Source: an uncultured Bacteroidales bacterium
GTDB taxonomy: Bacteria; Bacteroidota; Bacteroidia; Bacteroidales; Paludibacteraceae
NCBI GenBank assembly: GCA_946614295.1
Contig: CAMOGT010000005.1
Location: forward strand, 3,692 to 67,691
Direction of reading: 5' to 3'
DNA length: 64,000 bases
How positions within the stretch are numbered: position 1 is the first letter of the stretch; each line of letters opens with the position of its first letter. A model generated the notes under the pieces. It saw nothing but the letters and a program-made list of their open reading frames with translations. It did not search any database and had not been told where the DNA came from. This document shows, one piece after another, positions 23,976-33,011 of this stretch. Position numbers and translations under genes: made by a program.

Positions 23976-26900
23976 ATGAAGAAAAGATTTATTCTTTCGG
24001 CCTTATTCGCTTTCGTGCTCGCTGTAGCGCCTGTGTTTGCGCAGGTGGCGGCTACGGGTGTGATTGTGGACGAGAAAACCGGTGAACCGGTGATCGGCGC
24101 CTCGGTACTCGAGGAAGGCACAACGAATGGTACCATCACGGATTTCGATGGTAATTTCCAATTGAACGTAGCCTCGGGAGCCAAGTTGGTGATCTCCTAT
24201 GTGGGCTACAAGACTCAGAACGTGGCAGCCGCCGCCAACCTCCGTATCAGTCTCGCCGAAGACAGCGAGGTGCTGGAGGAGGTAGTGGTCACCGGTTATA
24301 CCACCCAGCGCAAGGCGGATTTGACGGGTGCCGTGACGGCTATCTCCGCCAAGGATCTGGAGAAACAACAGGAGAACAACCCCATGAAAGCCTTGCAGGG
24401 TAAAGTGCCGGGACTGAATATCTCAGCCGACGGTAATCCTTCGGGGTCCGCCGGAGTGCAGATCCGCGGTGTGGGTTCTCTCAACTCGTCCAATGCGCCG
24501 TTGTACATCATTGACGGTGTACCTACCACCTCCGGCATGCACGAGCTCAACCCGAATGACATCGAGTCTATCCAGGTGTTGAAGGATGCCGCTTCGGCTT
24601 CTATCTACGGATCGCGTGCCGCCAACGGTGTGATCGTAATCACCACCAAGAAGGGCGCCGAGGGTAAGATCCGCGTGGATCTGGATGCAAGCGTAGCCGT
24701 TCAGTCGTATGTCAACCGCATAAAGGTGCTCAATTCAGAGCAATACGGCCGTGCGCTTTGGCAGGCGTATATCAACGACGGTCAACAAGATCCAAATTTC
24801 AATCCCTACTATCGCTACGATTGGGGCTATAATGCACAAGGACAGCCGGTATTAAACAGTGTCATGCTCAATAAGTATCTTGACGAGGCAGGTACCACTC
24901 CGGCAAGTAACACCGATTGGTTCTCCGAGGTAACGCGCCCGGGCGTAATACAGAACTATAATGTGGCTGTCTCGAACGGAAACCAGAAAGGCGGCTCCTT
25001 CTTCTCATTAGGCTATTACAAGAACGAGGGTATCATCAAGACTACGGATTTCGACCGTTTTTCGGCGCGTATCAACAGCGATTACAAGATTCTGAAGGAC
25101 TATGTGACGATCGGTGAGAACTTCACGCTGAACCGCACTTCTGAGGTAGCCGCCCCGGGCGGTTATATCCAGAGCGCGTTGCAATATAACCCCTTGCTGC
25201 CGGTATATAAGGCAGACGGCGAAACGCTGGCACAAGCTCCTTCCGCCAGCCTTTTCCCGAAATATGAGAATCCGGTGTCTATTCTGGAACACAATAAGAA
25301 CAACCGCTATACTTATTGGCGTATCTTCGGTAATGCGTTTATCAATATCAACCCTGTAAAGGGACTGAATATCCGCACTACTGCGGGTATTGACTACGCC
25401 CAGAAGAAACAGCGCTTCTTCACTTATCCTATTGCAGAAGGCGTGGTAGCCAATGACAAGAACGCCGTGGAGTACAAGCAGGAGCACTGGCTCAAATGGA
25501 TGTGGAACGCTATCATCACCTATAACCTTGAGATCGGCAAGCACCGTGCGGACTTCCTCTTAGGTACCGAGCTCAACCGCGAGATCAGTGACTGGGGGTC
25601 TGCCTACAAGGAGGATTTCATCGTCCTTAATCCGACATACATGTGGCCCTCTGCCGGAACGGGCAAGGCGCAGGCATACGGTGGCGCTGGCAGTTACTCG
25701 CTGATCTCGTTCTTTGGTAAAGCCAACTACACCTACGACAACCGTTACCTCGTTTCCTTCACGCTCCGTCACGACGGTTCGAGCCGTTTCGGTAAACACA
25801 ACCGTTTTGCTACTTTCCCCTCCGTATCCGCCGGATGGCGTATCAGTGAGGAGAAGTTCATGCGCGGTGCGTCGAACTGGCTCAACGACCTCAAGCTCCG
25901 TGCTTCGTGGGGACAGACCGGTAACCAGGATATATCCTCTACCGCCCGTTATACCATCTATGAATCCAACTATGGCGTGAACGAGAACGGCGGACAGAGC
26001 TACGGTACGTCTTACGACATCGCCGGCACCAACGGCGGTCATATCCTGCCGTCCGGCTTCCGCCGTATTCAGGTGGGCAACGATGATATCAAATGGGAGA
26101 CGACCACCCAGACCAACGTCGGTCTCGATTTCTCTTTCTTCCAGCAGACTTTCTACGGTACATTCGACTGGTACTACAAGCAGACCCGCGATATTCTCGT
26201 GGAGATGGTAGGTATCGGTGCGATGGGGGAGGGCGGTACCCAATGGGTGAACGCCGGTGCAGTGGACAATATGGGTATCGAGTTGCAGTTAGGCTACCGC
26301 AACCAAACCAAGACCGGTTTCAAATATGACATCTCCGCCAACCTCTCGCACTATAAAAACACAGTGATTGATATGCCTGAGACAGTAGCCGCCAGCGGCC
26401 GTTTCGGCGGTAACGGCGTAGAGTCCGTAGTGGGACACGCGATAGGTTCGCAGGTAGGTTATATCGCCGACGGTCTCTTCAAGAGCCAAGACGATATTGA
26501 CAACCACGCTATCCAGGAGGGCGCAGGCCTCGGCCGTATCCGCTACCGCGACCTCGACGGCAACGGCGTCATCAACGAGAAGGACCAGACTTGGATCTAT
26601 TCGCCGATCCCTGCTGTAGCCTTCGGTGCTAACTTCTATTTCGAGTACAAGGGCTTCGATCTCACCGTATTCTTCCAAGGAGTAGGCGGCGCGCAGGTAA
26701 TTACCAAGGATTACAAGGAGCAGACCGATTTCTTGTCGGCAATCAATGTTCCTTTCTTAAATAAAGGTACGCGCGTGTTAGACGCCTGGTCGCTCTCTAA
26801 TCCCAACAGCGACATCCCTGCACTCTCGAACAGCGATAATAATAACGAGGACCGTGTCAGCACGTATTTCGTAGAGGACGGTTCGTTCCTCAAACTGCGT

Positions 26901-27095
26901 AACATCCAGTTAGGATACAACCTGCCCAAGAAAGCCTGCGACAAGATGCTGATGCAGAACTGGCGCTGGTTCGTTTCCGCTCAGAATGTGTTCACCATCC
27001 ATTCTGCCAAGTTCACCGGTGTGGATCCTGAGAACCCGACCTTCGGCTATCCTATCCCGCTGACCGTAACCTTGGGAACGAAAGTGACTTTCTAA
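23976..27095 (+). CDS. SusC-family TonB-dependent transporter of the fructan locus
   Basis: 1039 residues. Signal peptide to about residue 22 (VFAQ), carboxypeptidase-regulatory-like domain (ATGVIVDEKTGEPVIGASV), TonB box region EEVVVTGY, plug domain (GKVPGLNI, IRGVGSLNSSNAPLYIIDGVP, IQVLKDAASASIYGSRAANGVI), then the beta-barrel ending VTLGTKVTF. With the SusD protein encoded next, it imports oligosaccharides over the outer membrane. It is the first gene of a plus-strand operon with SusD, a DUF4960 protein and GH32, matching the Bacteroides thetaiotaomicron levan locus BT1763-BT1760 in content. The substrate call (fructan) comes from those neighbours. Confidence 0.95.
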   Translation: MKKRFILSALFAFVLAVAPVFAQVAATGVIVDEKTGEPVIGASVLEEGTTNGTITDFDGNFQLNVASGAKLVISYVGYKTQNVAAAANLRISLAEDSEVLEEVVVTGYTTQRKADLTGAVTAISAKDLEKQQENNPMKALQGKVPGLNISADGNPSGSAGVQIRGVGSLNSSNAPLYIIDGVPTTSGMHELNPNDIESIQVLKDAASASIYGSRAANGVIVITTKKGAEGKIRVDLDASVAVQSYVNRIKVLNSEQYGRALWQAYINDGQQDPNFNPYYRYDWGYNAQGQPVLNSVMLNKYLDEAGTTPASNTDWFSEVTRPGVIQNYNVAVSNGNQKGGSFFSLGYYKNEGIIKTTDFDRFSARINSDYKILKDYVTIGENFTLNRTSEVAAPGGYIQSALQYNPLLPVYKADGETLAQAPSASLFPKYENPVSILEHNKNNRYTYWRIFGNAFININPVKGLNIRTTAGIDYAQKKQRFFTYPIAEGVVANDKNAVEYKQEHWLKWMWNAIITYNLEIGKHRADFLLGTELNREISDWGSAYKEDFIVLNPTYMWPSAGTGKAQAYGGAGSYSLISFFGKANYTYDNRYLVSFTLRHDGSSRFGKHNRFATFPSVSAGWRISEEKFMRGASNWLNDLKLRASWGQTGNQDISSTARYTIYESNYGVNENGGQSYGTSYDIAGTNGGHILPSGFRRIQVGNDDIKWETTTQTNVGLDFSFFQQTFYGTFDWYYKQTRDILVEMVGIGAMGEGGTQWVNAGAVDNMGIELQLGYRNQTKTGFKYDISANLSHYKNTVIDMPETVAASGRFGGNGVESVVGHAIGSQVGYIADGLFKSQDDIDNHAIQEGAGLGRIRYRDLDGNGVINEKDQTWIYSPIPAVAFGANFYFEYKGFDLTVFFQGVGGAQVITKDYKEQTDFLSAINVPFLNKGTRVLDAWSLSNPNSDIPALSNSDNNNEDRVSTYFVEDGSFLKLRNIQLGYNLPKKACDKMLMQNWRWFVSAQNVFTIHSAKFTGVDPENPTFGYPIPLTVTLGTKVTF

Positions 27096-27151
27096 GTTGA
27101 AAGTTTAAAGTTGAAAGTTTAATGAAGTTTAAAAGTTTAAAGTAGAAAGTT
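27096..27151. repeat. AAAGTTT/AAAGTTG word repeat between SusC and SusD
   Basis: The 56-base gap is made of the 7-base words AAAGTTT, AAAGTTG and similar. There is no terminator and no promoter box. Confidence 0.8.
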
Positions 27152-28870
27152 ATGAAAACATTCAATAAAATAGTACTTGGTACTTTGTCCCTTTGTACCT
27201 TGCTTTTCGCTTCCTGCGATAACTTCCTCAATCAGGATGTTCCACAAGGTATCCTGAGCGAGGATCAGGTGAACGACCCGCAGTATATTGACAACGTGGT
27301 GATCTCCGCGTATGCGGTGTTCATCTCTGCGGAGGATGTCAACTCGTCCTTCTCTATGTGGAACTATGATGTCCGTTCGGACGACGCCTACAAGGGCGGT
27401 AGTACCGAGAACGATGGTGATGTCTTCCACCAGCTGGAGATCAGCCAGGGTATCATGACCACCAACTGGAATATCAACGATATGTGGGTGCGTCTCTACA
27501 ACTGTCTGAGCCGTGTCAATGCGGCTATCGACGCCCTCAACGCCATGCCGGATACCTATCAGCTCAAGGCGCAGCGTCTGGGTGAAATGAAGTTCCTGCG
27601 TGCCTACGGCCATTTCCTGCTCAAACGGCTCTATAAGAACATACCGTTCGTCATCGACCCGAACATGAAGCAGGCGGACTATAACAACCTCTCCAACACC
27701 AAGTACACCAACGACGAGGGTTGGCAACTCATCGCCGACGATCTGGAGTACGCTTACTCCGTACTGCCTCCGACCCAGGCGGACAAAGGCCGTCCTACCC
27801 AGGCTTCGGCTGCCGGTCTGCTCGCCAAGGTGTATCTCTACAAGGCCTATCGTCAGGACGATCCGAACAGCCATGCGGTGACCTCCATCAACCGCGAGGA
27901 TCTGGAGAAAGTGATCACCTACACCGAGGAGAATATCTATGCCCCTGCCGGCTACGAACTGGAGGACGATTTCCACAATAACTTCCGTCCCGAGCCGCAG
28001 TACGAGAACGGCAAGGAGAGCCTCTGGGCAATGCAGTATTCGACCAACGACGGTACCAACCTCGGTAACTGCAACTGGTCGTACGGTCTGATGGTTCCGT
28101 CACGTATCGAGGGCGGTTGCGACTTCTACAAACCGAGCCAGAACCTCGTCAACGCCTTCCGCACGGACGCCAACGGTCTGCCGTATATCGAGTCCTTCAA
28201 CCAGAAAGATTTCGATCCCAAGACCGAGACCGCCGATCCGCGCCTCTGGCTGACGGTAGGTATCCCCGACTTTCCCTATGAGTTCAACCCGAACTACATG
28301 ATGAAGCGCACCCAGAACTGGAGCCGCTCCAACGGCCTCTACGGCTACTACGTGACGCTGAAACACAACGTGGATCCCGACGGCGGTTACCTCATCCGCT
28401 CCGCCCTGTGGTTCGGTACCCCGATGAACCGTATCGTTGTTCGTTATGCCGACGTGCTCCTGATGCGTGCCGAGGCATTGGCTCAGTTAGGCCGCGGCGA
28501 TGAGGCGGTCCCCATCGTCAATCGGATCCGCAACCGCGCTGCACGCAGTACCGCCATGCTCGCCGGATATGACACCAACTATGGCGCACGTATCTTTATC
28601 AAACCCTATAGCGACTACTCCGACGCGCTTGCCAAAGTCAAGATGGAGCGCCGTCTGGAACTCGCTATGGAGTCCGAGCGGTTCTTCGACCTCGTGCGCT
28701 GGGGAGAAGCCGAGCAGGTGATCAACAAGTACTACCTCGAGGAAACCAACGACTGCCGTATCTATTCTACCGCCAAGTTCACGGCGAACAAGAACGAGTA
28801 TCTGCCTATCCCGCATGAGCAGGTAGCGGCGTCCAACGGACATTACAAACAAAATATAGGAGGATGGTAA
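27152..28870 (+). CDS. SusD-family lipoprotein of the fructan locus
   Basis: 572 residues. The lipobox is FASC at about residues 20-23, followed by DNFLNQDVPQGIL, the usual SusD start. N-terminal helices contain LYNCLSRVNAAIDAL and EMKFLRAYGHFLLKRLY. The C-terminal part has RYADVLLMRAEALAQLGR and MERRLELAMESERFFDLVRWGEAEQVIN, classic SusD_RagB motifs, and ends YLPIPHEQVAASNGHYKQNIGGW. It binds the glycan at the cell surface together with SusC. The signal-peptide region uses the TACTTTGTCCCTTTGTAC words also seen in the GH32 and second SusD genes. Confidence 0.95.
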   Translation: MKTFNKIVLGTLSLCTLLFASCDNFLNQDVPQGILSEDQVNDPQYIDNVVISAYAVFISAEDVNSSFSMWNYDVRSDDAYKGGSTENDGDVFHQLEISQGIMTTNWNINDMWVRLYNCLSRVNAAIDALNAMPDTYQLKAQRLGEMKFLRAYGHFLLKRLYKNIPFVIDPNMKQADYNNLSNTKYTNDEGWQLIADDLEYAYSVLPPTQADKGRPTQASAAGLLAKVYLYKAYRQDDPNSHAVTSINREDLEKVITYTEENIYAPAGYELEDDFHNNFRPEPQYENGKESLWAMQYSTNDGTNLGNCNWSYGLMVPSRIEGGCDFYKPSQNLVNAFRTDANGLPYIESFNQKDFDPKTETADPRLWLTVGIPDFPYEFNPNYMMKRTQNWSRSNGLYGYYVTLKHNVDPDGGYLIRSALWFGTPMNRIVVRYADVLLMRAEALAQLGRGDEAVPIVNRIRNRAARSTAMLAGYDTNYGARIFIKPYSDYSDALAKVKMERRLELAMESERFFDLVRWGEAEQVINKYYLEETNDCRIYSTAKFTANKNEYLPIPHEQVAASNGHYKQNIGGW

Positions 28871-28878
28871 TGCGCGGG

Positions 28879-28928
28879 GCGCAATTGATAATTGATAATT
28901 GATAATTGATAGTTGATAATTGATAATT
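28879..28928. repeat. AATTGAT seven-base tandem repeat
   Basis: Six or more copies of AATTGAT (one AGTTGAT) fill the gap between SusD and the next lipoprotein gene and run up to its start codon. Confidence 0.85.
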
Positions 28929-30320
28929 ATGAAAGCAAAATATATTATTAAGGCATATTTGTCCTTATTCCTTATTCCTTGCTCCTTATTCCTCGCTTCC
29001 TGCAACAAGTGGGACAACTCCTTCGCTGTCAACGGCGATTGTAAGATAGACAGTCTCATGCTCGATACCTATGCCGGCGTGGTGGATCATGCGGCGCGTA
29101 CCGTGGTGGTAGGAGTGCCGGAGAACCATGACGACCAACTCATGACGATCACCCGTCTGGATCTCTCTGCCGGTGCTACCGCGAACCACAAGGTGGGCGA
29201 AAAGGTGAACATGACTACCCCGCTCGCTATCCGCGTGACGAACGGCAATGTCTTCCAGGACTATAAAGTATCGGTGAAGCATGACGAGGCGCGTATCCTC
29301 TCCTTCGCCCTCAACGAGACCTACTTAGGTATCATCGACCAGACCGCCAGAACCATCTCCGTCTCCGTACCGGTCGGCACGGACCTCAAGAACCTCGTTC
29401 CGACGGTTAAGACTACCGATGGCGCTACGCTCTCTCCGCGTGCCGGAGTGCCGTGCGACTTTACTAATCCGGTTGAGTTCACCGTTGCGTATAACACCGC
29501 TTCGACCACGTATACCGTTACTGTCAAGGAGAAAGGCAACCCCGTTGTCCTCTATCTCGGTCTGGCTCAGACGGTAGCCCAACTCAACCCCGAGGAGCAG
29601 GAGGCAGTCAACTGGATGCTGGCTAATGTGGAGAACTCCGACTATGCTTCGTTCACCGATCTGGCGGCTAACCGCGTGGTGCTGACCGACTGCAAGGTTA
29701 TCTGGTGGCACTTCCATGTGGACGGAGGTCTGGAGGGCAAAGAGCGCTTTGTACAGGCTGCGCCCGAAGTGATGGATCCGCTGGCGTTGGACAAACTCAA
29801 ATCGTTCTACCAGGCAGGCGGTTCGTTCCTCCTTACCCGCTATGCCGTTAACCTGCCGTTCTTCCTGGGCGAAGCCGAGTGCTTCCCGAATAACGCATGG
29901 GGTGGCAAAGAGGCGGAGGCCGATCGCGTAGGAAATCCGTGGGAGTTCGCTATCACCGGACATACCGACCATGCCCTCTGGCAGAACCTGACCATGAACC
30001 CGACCGCACCCGATCATGTCTATACCTGCGACGAGGGATACAAGATCACCAACTCCACCGCACAGTACCATATCGGTACCGACTGGGGCGGATACGACGA
30101 CCGCGAGGTCTTCCGCCAGAAGACAGGTGCCTATGACATCGCCGGCGGTAACGACGCCGTAGTGGCGTGGGAGTTCAAGCGGACCGCTGACCACGGCGCA
30201 ATCATCTGTATCGGCTCCGGTTGCTACGACTGGTACACCATCTCCGACGAAGGTAAGGACTACTACCACCACAACGTGGAGAAGATAACCGAAAATGCGT
30301 TTAACTATCTCAAACAATAA
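28929..30320 (+). CDS. DUF4960-type surface fructan-binding lipoprotein
   Basis: 463 residues from the ATG at 28929 (MKAKYII). Lipobox FLASC. Two small beta-domains of the DUF5018 kind follow (about 30-110, with a conserved VFQDYKVSVKHD end, and about 110-195, ending TYTVTVKEKG). The larger C-terminal domain (about 198-463) has VLYLGLAQT, VIWWHFHVDGG, GGSFLLTRYAVN, ITGHTDHALWQNL and GAIICIGSGCYDWY, the DUF4960 pattern. This is the domain organisation of BT1761, the levan-binding lipoprotein of B. thetaiotaomicron, and the gene position is the same. It probably holds fructan at the surface. The signal peptide LFLIPCSLFLA is encoded by five 7-base CCTTATT-like words. Confidence 0.82.
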   Translation: MKAKYIIKAYLSLFLIPCSLFLASCNKWDNSFAVNGDCKIDSLMLDTYAGVVDHAARTVVVGVPENHDDQLMTITRLDLSAGATANHKVGEKVNMTTPLAIRVTNGNVFQDYKVSVKHDEARILSFALNETYLGIIDQTARTISVSVPVGTDLKNLVPTVKTTDGATLSPRAGVPCDFTNPVEFTVAYNTASTTYTVTVKEKGNPVVLYLGLAQTVAQLNPEEQEAVNWMLANVENSDYASFTDLAANRVVLTDCKVIWWHFHVDGGLEGKERFVQAAPEVMDPLALDKLKSFYQAGGSFLLTRYAVNLPFFLGEAECFPNNAWGGKEAEADRVGNPWEFAITGHTDHALWQNLTMNPTAPDHVYTCDEGYKITNSTAQYHIGTDWGGYDDREVFRQKTGAYDIAGGNDAVVAWEFKRTADHGAIICIGSGCYDWYTISDEGKDYYHHNVEKITENAFNYLKQ

Positions 30321-30326
30321 GGACAT

Positions 30327-31958
30327 ATGAAAACAATCAGTAAAATAGCTCTTGTACTTTGTACATTGTCCCTTTGTACATTGTTTACAGCATGCCAGGA
30401 GAATATCCCGCAGGAGCAGAAGGACTGGGAGTCCACAACCGACTATTTCAATGCGTCGGACGAGGCAGCCACTACGACTTATTACAAACCCTCCGTCGGT
30501 TCGGTCGGTGACCCGCTGCCGTTCTATGATCCGGTGGCTAAGGACTATAAGATCCTCTACCTCCATAATTTCGAGAAGAACATGGACCAGACCTTCCACC
30601 CGCTCTGGGGACTCCGTACGACGGATGCCGCTACTTATACCCAGATGGGCGAGGTGCTGCCTACCGGACTCGCCGGCGAGCAGGACGCTGCTCTCGGTAC
30701 CGGGTGTATCGTCTATGACGAGGAGGCTAAACTCTACTACATCTACTACACCGGCGAGCGGTACAAACCCGCCGCCGATGAGGACCGTCAGGTCGTCATG
30801 CGCGCTACCAGCCCTGATTTCGTGACCTGGACCAAGGATCCGCTCTTCCGTCTCCGCGGTGCGGACTACGGCTATATCAGCTTGCAGGATTTCCGTGATC
30901 CATATATCTGGCGTATGGAAGACGGATGGCACATGATCGTGGCTACTAGACAAACGCCACCGGATCCGGCCAAGCCCAATGAGAACGGGGTGCTTGCCGA
31001 GTTTGTCTCTGCAGACCTCAAGAATTGGGAACACAAAGGCGCCTTCTCCAAGATGATCTGGGATCGTTTCCTCGAGTGTCCGAACGTGTTCAAGATGGGC
31101 GACTGGTGGTACCTCACCTATAGCGACATGTCCGCTTTCGAGCGCCGCGTGCACTACCTCAAGGGCAAGACCATCGACGAACTCAAGGCGGCTACTAACC
31201 CCAACTGGCCCGACTCCAAGGAGGGCGCACTCGACTGCCGTGCTTTCTATGCCGGCAACACCGCTTCCGACGGTACCGACCGGTATATGTGGGGGTGGTG
31301 CCCCGAGCGCCGCGGTAAGGACAACACCGACATCTCTGCCGAGGCGGAACCCAAATGGGGCGGTACCCTCGTAGCGCACAAGCTCATGCAACGCGAGGAC
31401 GGTACGCTCTACCTTGCCCCGGTTCCGGCGATGAACGACAAGTACGCGGCGGCAAAGGACGTGAAGGTGGTCAAGACCTGGGGCATCGAGGAGGGTAACC
31501 TCACCATAGCCGACAGCGTCTATACCATGGCGGCATACAGCTCCGTCATGTTCAGCACCCTCGGCTACCACAACCACCTCTCCATGACCGTCACTACGGA
31601 CTCCAAGGCGGACCGGTTCGGCATCTCTTTCGTCCGCGGAGACCGCAAGGATGGCGATAAGACCTACGAGAAATACTACTCCATCATGGTATGCCCCGAC
31701 GGAGACAAGCACTTTATCCGCTTCGAGGAAGAGCAGGGCAAATGGGAACTCAAGGGCGGCGGAAGTTATGCTTTCGATACACCCGAGGACAATACCTATA
31801 AGATCGATATCTATACCGATAACTCCGTCCTCGTCATGTATATCAACGACATCGTCACCTACACCCAGCGTATCTACGGTATCCAGCGTAACTGCTGGTC
31901 CGTCAACTGCTACGAAGGTGGCATGACACTCAAGGATCTTCGGATCAAACAATATTAA
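30327..31958 (+). CDS. GH32-family fructanase lipoprotein
   Basis: 543 residues. Lipobox FTAC (Cys23), so it is outer-membrane anchored, perhaps surface exposed. The five-bladed propeller carries the three GH32 acidic motifs: the nucleophile Asp in PLPFYDPV (Asp68, replacing the usual WMNDPNG), the transition-state Asp in DFRDPYIW (Asp191), and the acid/base Glu in FLECPNVF (Glu250). A C-terminal beta-sandwich follows (about 400-543). The modified first motif is typical of the Bacteroidetes DUF4980-associated GH32 group that includes levanases. It should cleave levan or inulin. It is the last gene of the operon proper, followed after 9 bases by a strong hairpin. An 875-codon antisense ORF across this gene is a shadow. 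Confidence 0.9.
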   Translation: MKTISKIALVLCTLSLCTLFTACQENIPQEQKDWESTTDYFNASDEAATTTYYKPSVGSVGDPLPFYDPVAKDYKILYLHNFEKNMDQTFHPLWGLRTTDAATYTQMGEVLPTGLAGEQDAALGTGCIVYDEEAKLYYIYYTGERYKPAADEDRQVVMRATSPDFVTWTKDPLFRLRGADYGYISLQDFRDPYIWRMEDGWHMIVATRQTPPDPAKPNENGVLAEFVSADLKNWEHKGAFSKMIWDRFLECPNVFKMGDWWYLTYSDMSAFERRVHYLKGKTIDELKAATNPNWPDSKEGALDCRAFYAGNTASDGTDRYMWGWCPERRGKDNTDISAEAEPKWGGTLVAHKLMQREDGTLYLAPVPAMNDKYAAAKDVKVVKTWGIEEGNLTIADSVYTMAAYSSVMFSTLGYHNHLSMTVTTDSKADRFGISFVRGDRKDGDKTYEKYYSIMVCPDGDKHFIRFEEEQGKWELKGGGSYAFDTPEDNTYKIDIYTDNSVLVMYINDIVTYTQRIYGIQRNCWSVNCYEGGMTLKDLRIKQY

Positions 31959-31967
31959 TTATTAACC

Positions 31968-32011
31968 GGAGAAGGGGCAGGTATGTGCCTGCCCCTTCTC
32001 CACAAATTTTT
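31968..32011 (+). terminator. Strong intrinsic terminator after GH32
   Basis: GGAGAAGGGGCAGG (31968-31981) pairs perfectly over 14 bases with CCTGCCCCTTCTCC (31988-32001), loop TATGTG, followed by ACAAATTTTT. It ends only 7 bases before the start codon of the next gene. Confidence 0.9.
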
Positions 32012-32018
32012 AAAACTT

Positions 32019-32867
32019 ATGAAAAAAATTACTCTTTTGGCTGCGCTTTTCGCAGCAATGACCATCAATGCAACGGACATCTGGACGGGGAACCACGCAG
32101 TTACGTGGGGGACTGCCCTCAATTTGAACGCCACTACTTTTGAGAACGCACAGCCGGGGGATGCACTGAAAGTGTTCTTCAGCGACGCCTCTGACGGTAT
32201 TGAATTCAAAGCAAATGGCGTAAACATCGCCGGCTCGCGTAAGAATGCGTGGATTAGCGGTGACGGCGCTTACGAACTGTACCTCACGCCGGGGGCTGTA
32301 GAGGCCATCAAGGCGCACGGCCTGGAGATCGTCGGCAATCATTTCACGGTAACAAAAGTGGAACTGAACGAAGTAGAAGGTCGCGAAGGCATGACTACTA
32401 TGTGGAGAGGTCTCTATTGGGCAGACGGATGGGAAAATGACCCGATGCTCTTCTATCCCGCTATCGCAACCACAGTCGATTGGAACGACTATTCCGCTAT
32501 CCGTGTATATCACGAGGCTGGACGCTCGGATTTTGAAGTGAACTTCAAGAAGTCTTGGGAAGAAGGTGGTCATATCGGCGGTATTAGTGATATGACTGCC
32601 GGTGACGGTTATGTAGAGTTGCCCTTGACCGACGAAAGACGTGCCCTCTTGGCTTCTATTGACAATGAGCTTATCGTGCAGTTCTACAAAGGCGATGACA
32701 AAGCTGCGTTCAACGTAACCGAGATCGTACTTGTTATGAAGAAGGAAACTACCGCTATCGACAACACCGCTGTTGAGAGCAAGGCTGTTAAGTTCTTCGA
32801 GAACGGACAACTCGTGATCATCAAGAATGGTGTTAAGTACAACGCCCTCGGCGCCGAGATCCGTTAA
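32019..32867 (+). CDS. Small secreted protein with two beta-sandwich-like repeats and tail motif
   Basis: 282 residues from the ATG at 32019; an earlier in-frame ATG at 31983 lies in the terminator loop and is rejected. Signal peptide to about residue 18 (INAT). Two parts look alike: about 18-115 (WTGNHAVTWG ... DALKVFF ... FTVTKVEL) and about 124-240 (LYWADGWENDP ... SAIRVYHEAG ... FNVTEIVLVMKK), each like a galactose-binding-type beta-sandwich. The end, NGQLVIIKNGVKYNALG, is the shared tail motif. No enzymatic residues are recognised. It may be a carbohydrate-binding protein serving the fructan operon, expressed by read-through of the terminator just upstream. Its last codons and 3' flank are duplicated at 63480-63604. 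Confidence 0.7.
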   Translation: MKKITLLAALFAAMTINATDIWTGNHAVTWGTALNLNATTFENAQPGDALKVFFSDASDGIEFKANGVNIAGSRKNAWISGDGAYELYLTPGAVEAIKAHGLEIVGNHFTVTKVELNEVEGREGMTTMWRGLYWADGWENDPMLFYPAIATTVDWNDYSAIRVYHEAGRSDFEVNFKKSWEEGGHIGGISDMTAGDGYVELPLTDERRALLASIDNELIVQFYKGDDKAAFNVTEIVLVMKKETTAIDNTAVESKAVKFFENGQLVIIKNGVKYNALGAEIR

Positions 32868-32893
32868 AAGGCATTATAAAGGCTAAAGGTAAG

Positions 32894-32926
32894 AAAAATC
32901 GTCCTTCGGGGCGATTTTTTTTGCGT
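32894..32926 (+). terminator. Intrinsic terminator, copy 1 of the tail-module terminator
   Basis: AAAAATCGTCC-TTCG-GGGCGATTTTT followed by more T. The same hairpin and preceding bases (GGTAAG) recur at 63574-63604 after the orphan tail ORF. Confidence 0.85.
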
Positions 32927-32950
32927 ATATCAAAAAAAGCCGTACCTTTG
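32920..32950 (+). promoter_or_regulatory. Orphan promoter in a gene-free region
   Basis: TTTG (32920-32923), 19 bases, TACCTTTG (32943-32950), overlapping the T tract of the preceding terminator. No protein gene follows for about 600 bases, so it may drive a non-coding RNA or be a relic. Confidence 0.45.
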
Positions 32951-32975
32951 CGCTACTCCTGCGCTACTCTTGGGC

Positions 32976-33011
32976 TACCTTTGCACCGTAAATGAAAAAT
33001 GGTAAATGACT
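32976..33011. repeat. Duplicated promoter/leader segment, copy 1
   Basis: TACCTTTGCACCGTAAATGA and the next 16 bases match 63832-63867 at all but two or so positions. There the segment leads directly into a start codon; here no gene follows. Confidence 0.7.

Noticed and set aside
29325..31952. An 875-codon ORF antisense to the DUF4960 and GH32 genes
   Set aside because: It has no promoter, no signal peptide and no recognisable motif, while the plus-strand genes have lipoboxes and catalytic residues. Long antisense frames arise from codon bias in this genome.
31983..32018. Upstream ATG at 31983 as the start of the small secreted protein
   Set aside because: It lies in the loop and right arm of the terminator hairpin, and would place a non-secretory leader before the signal peptide.
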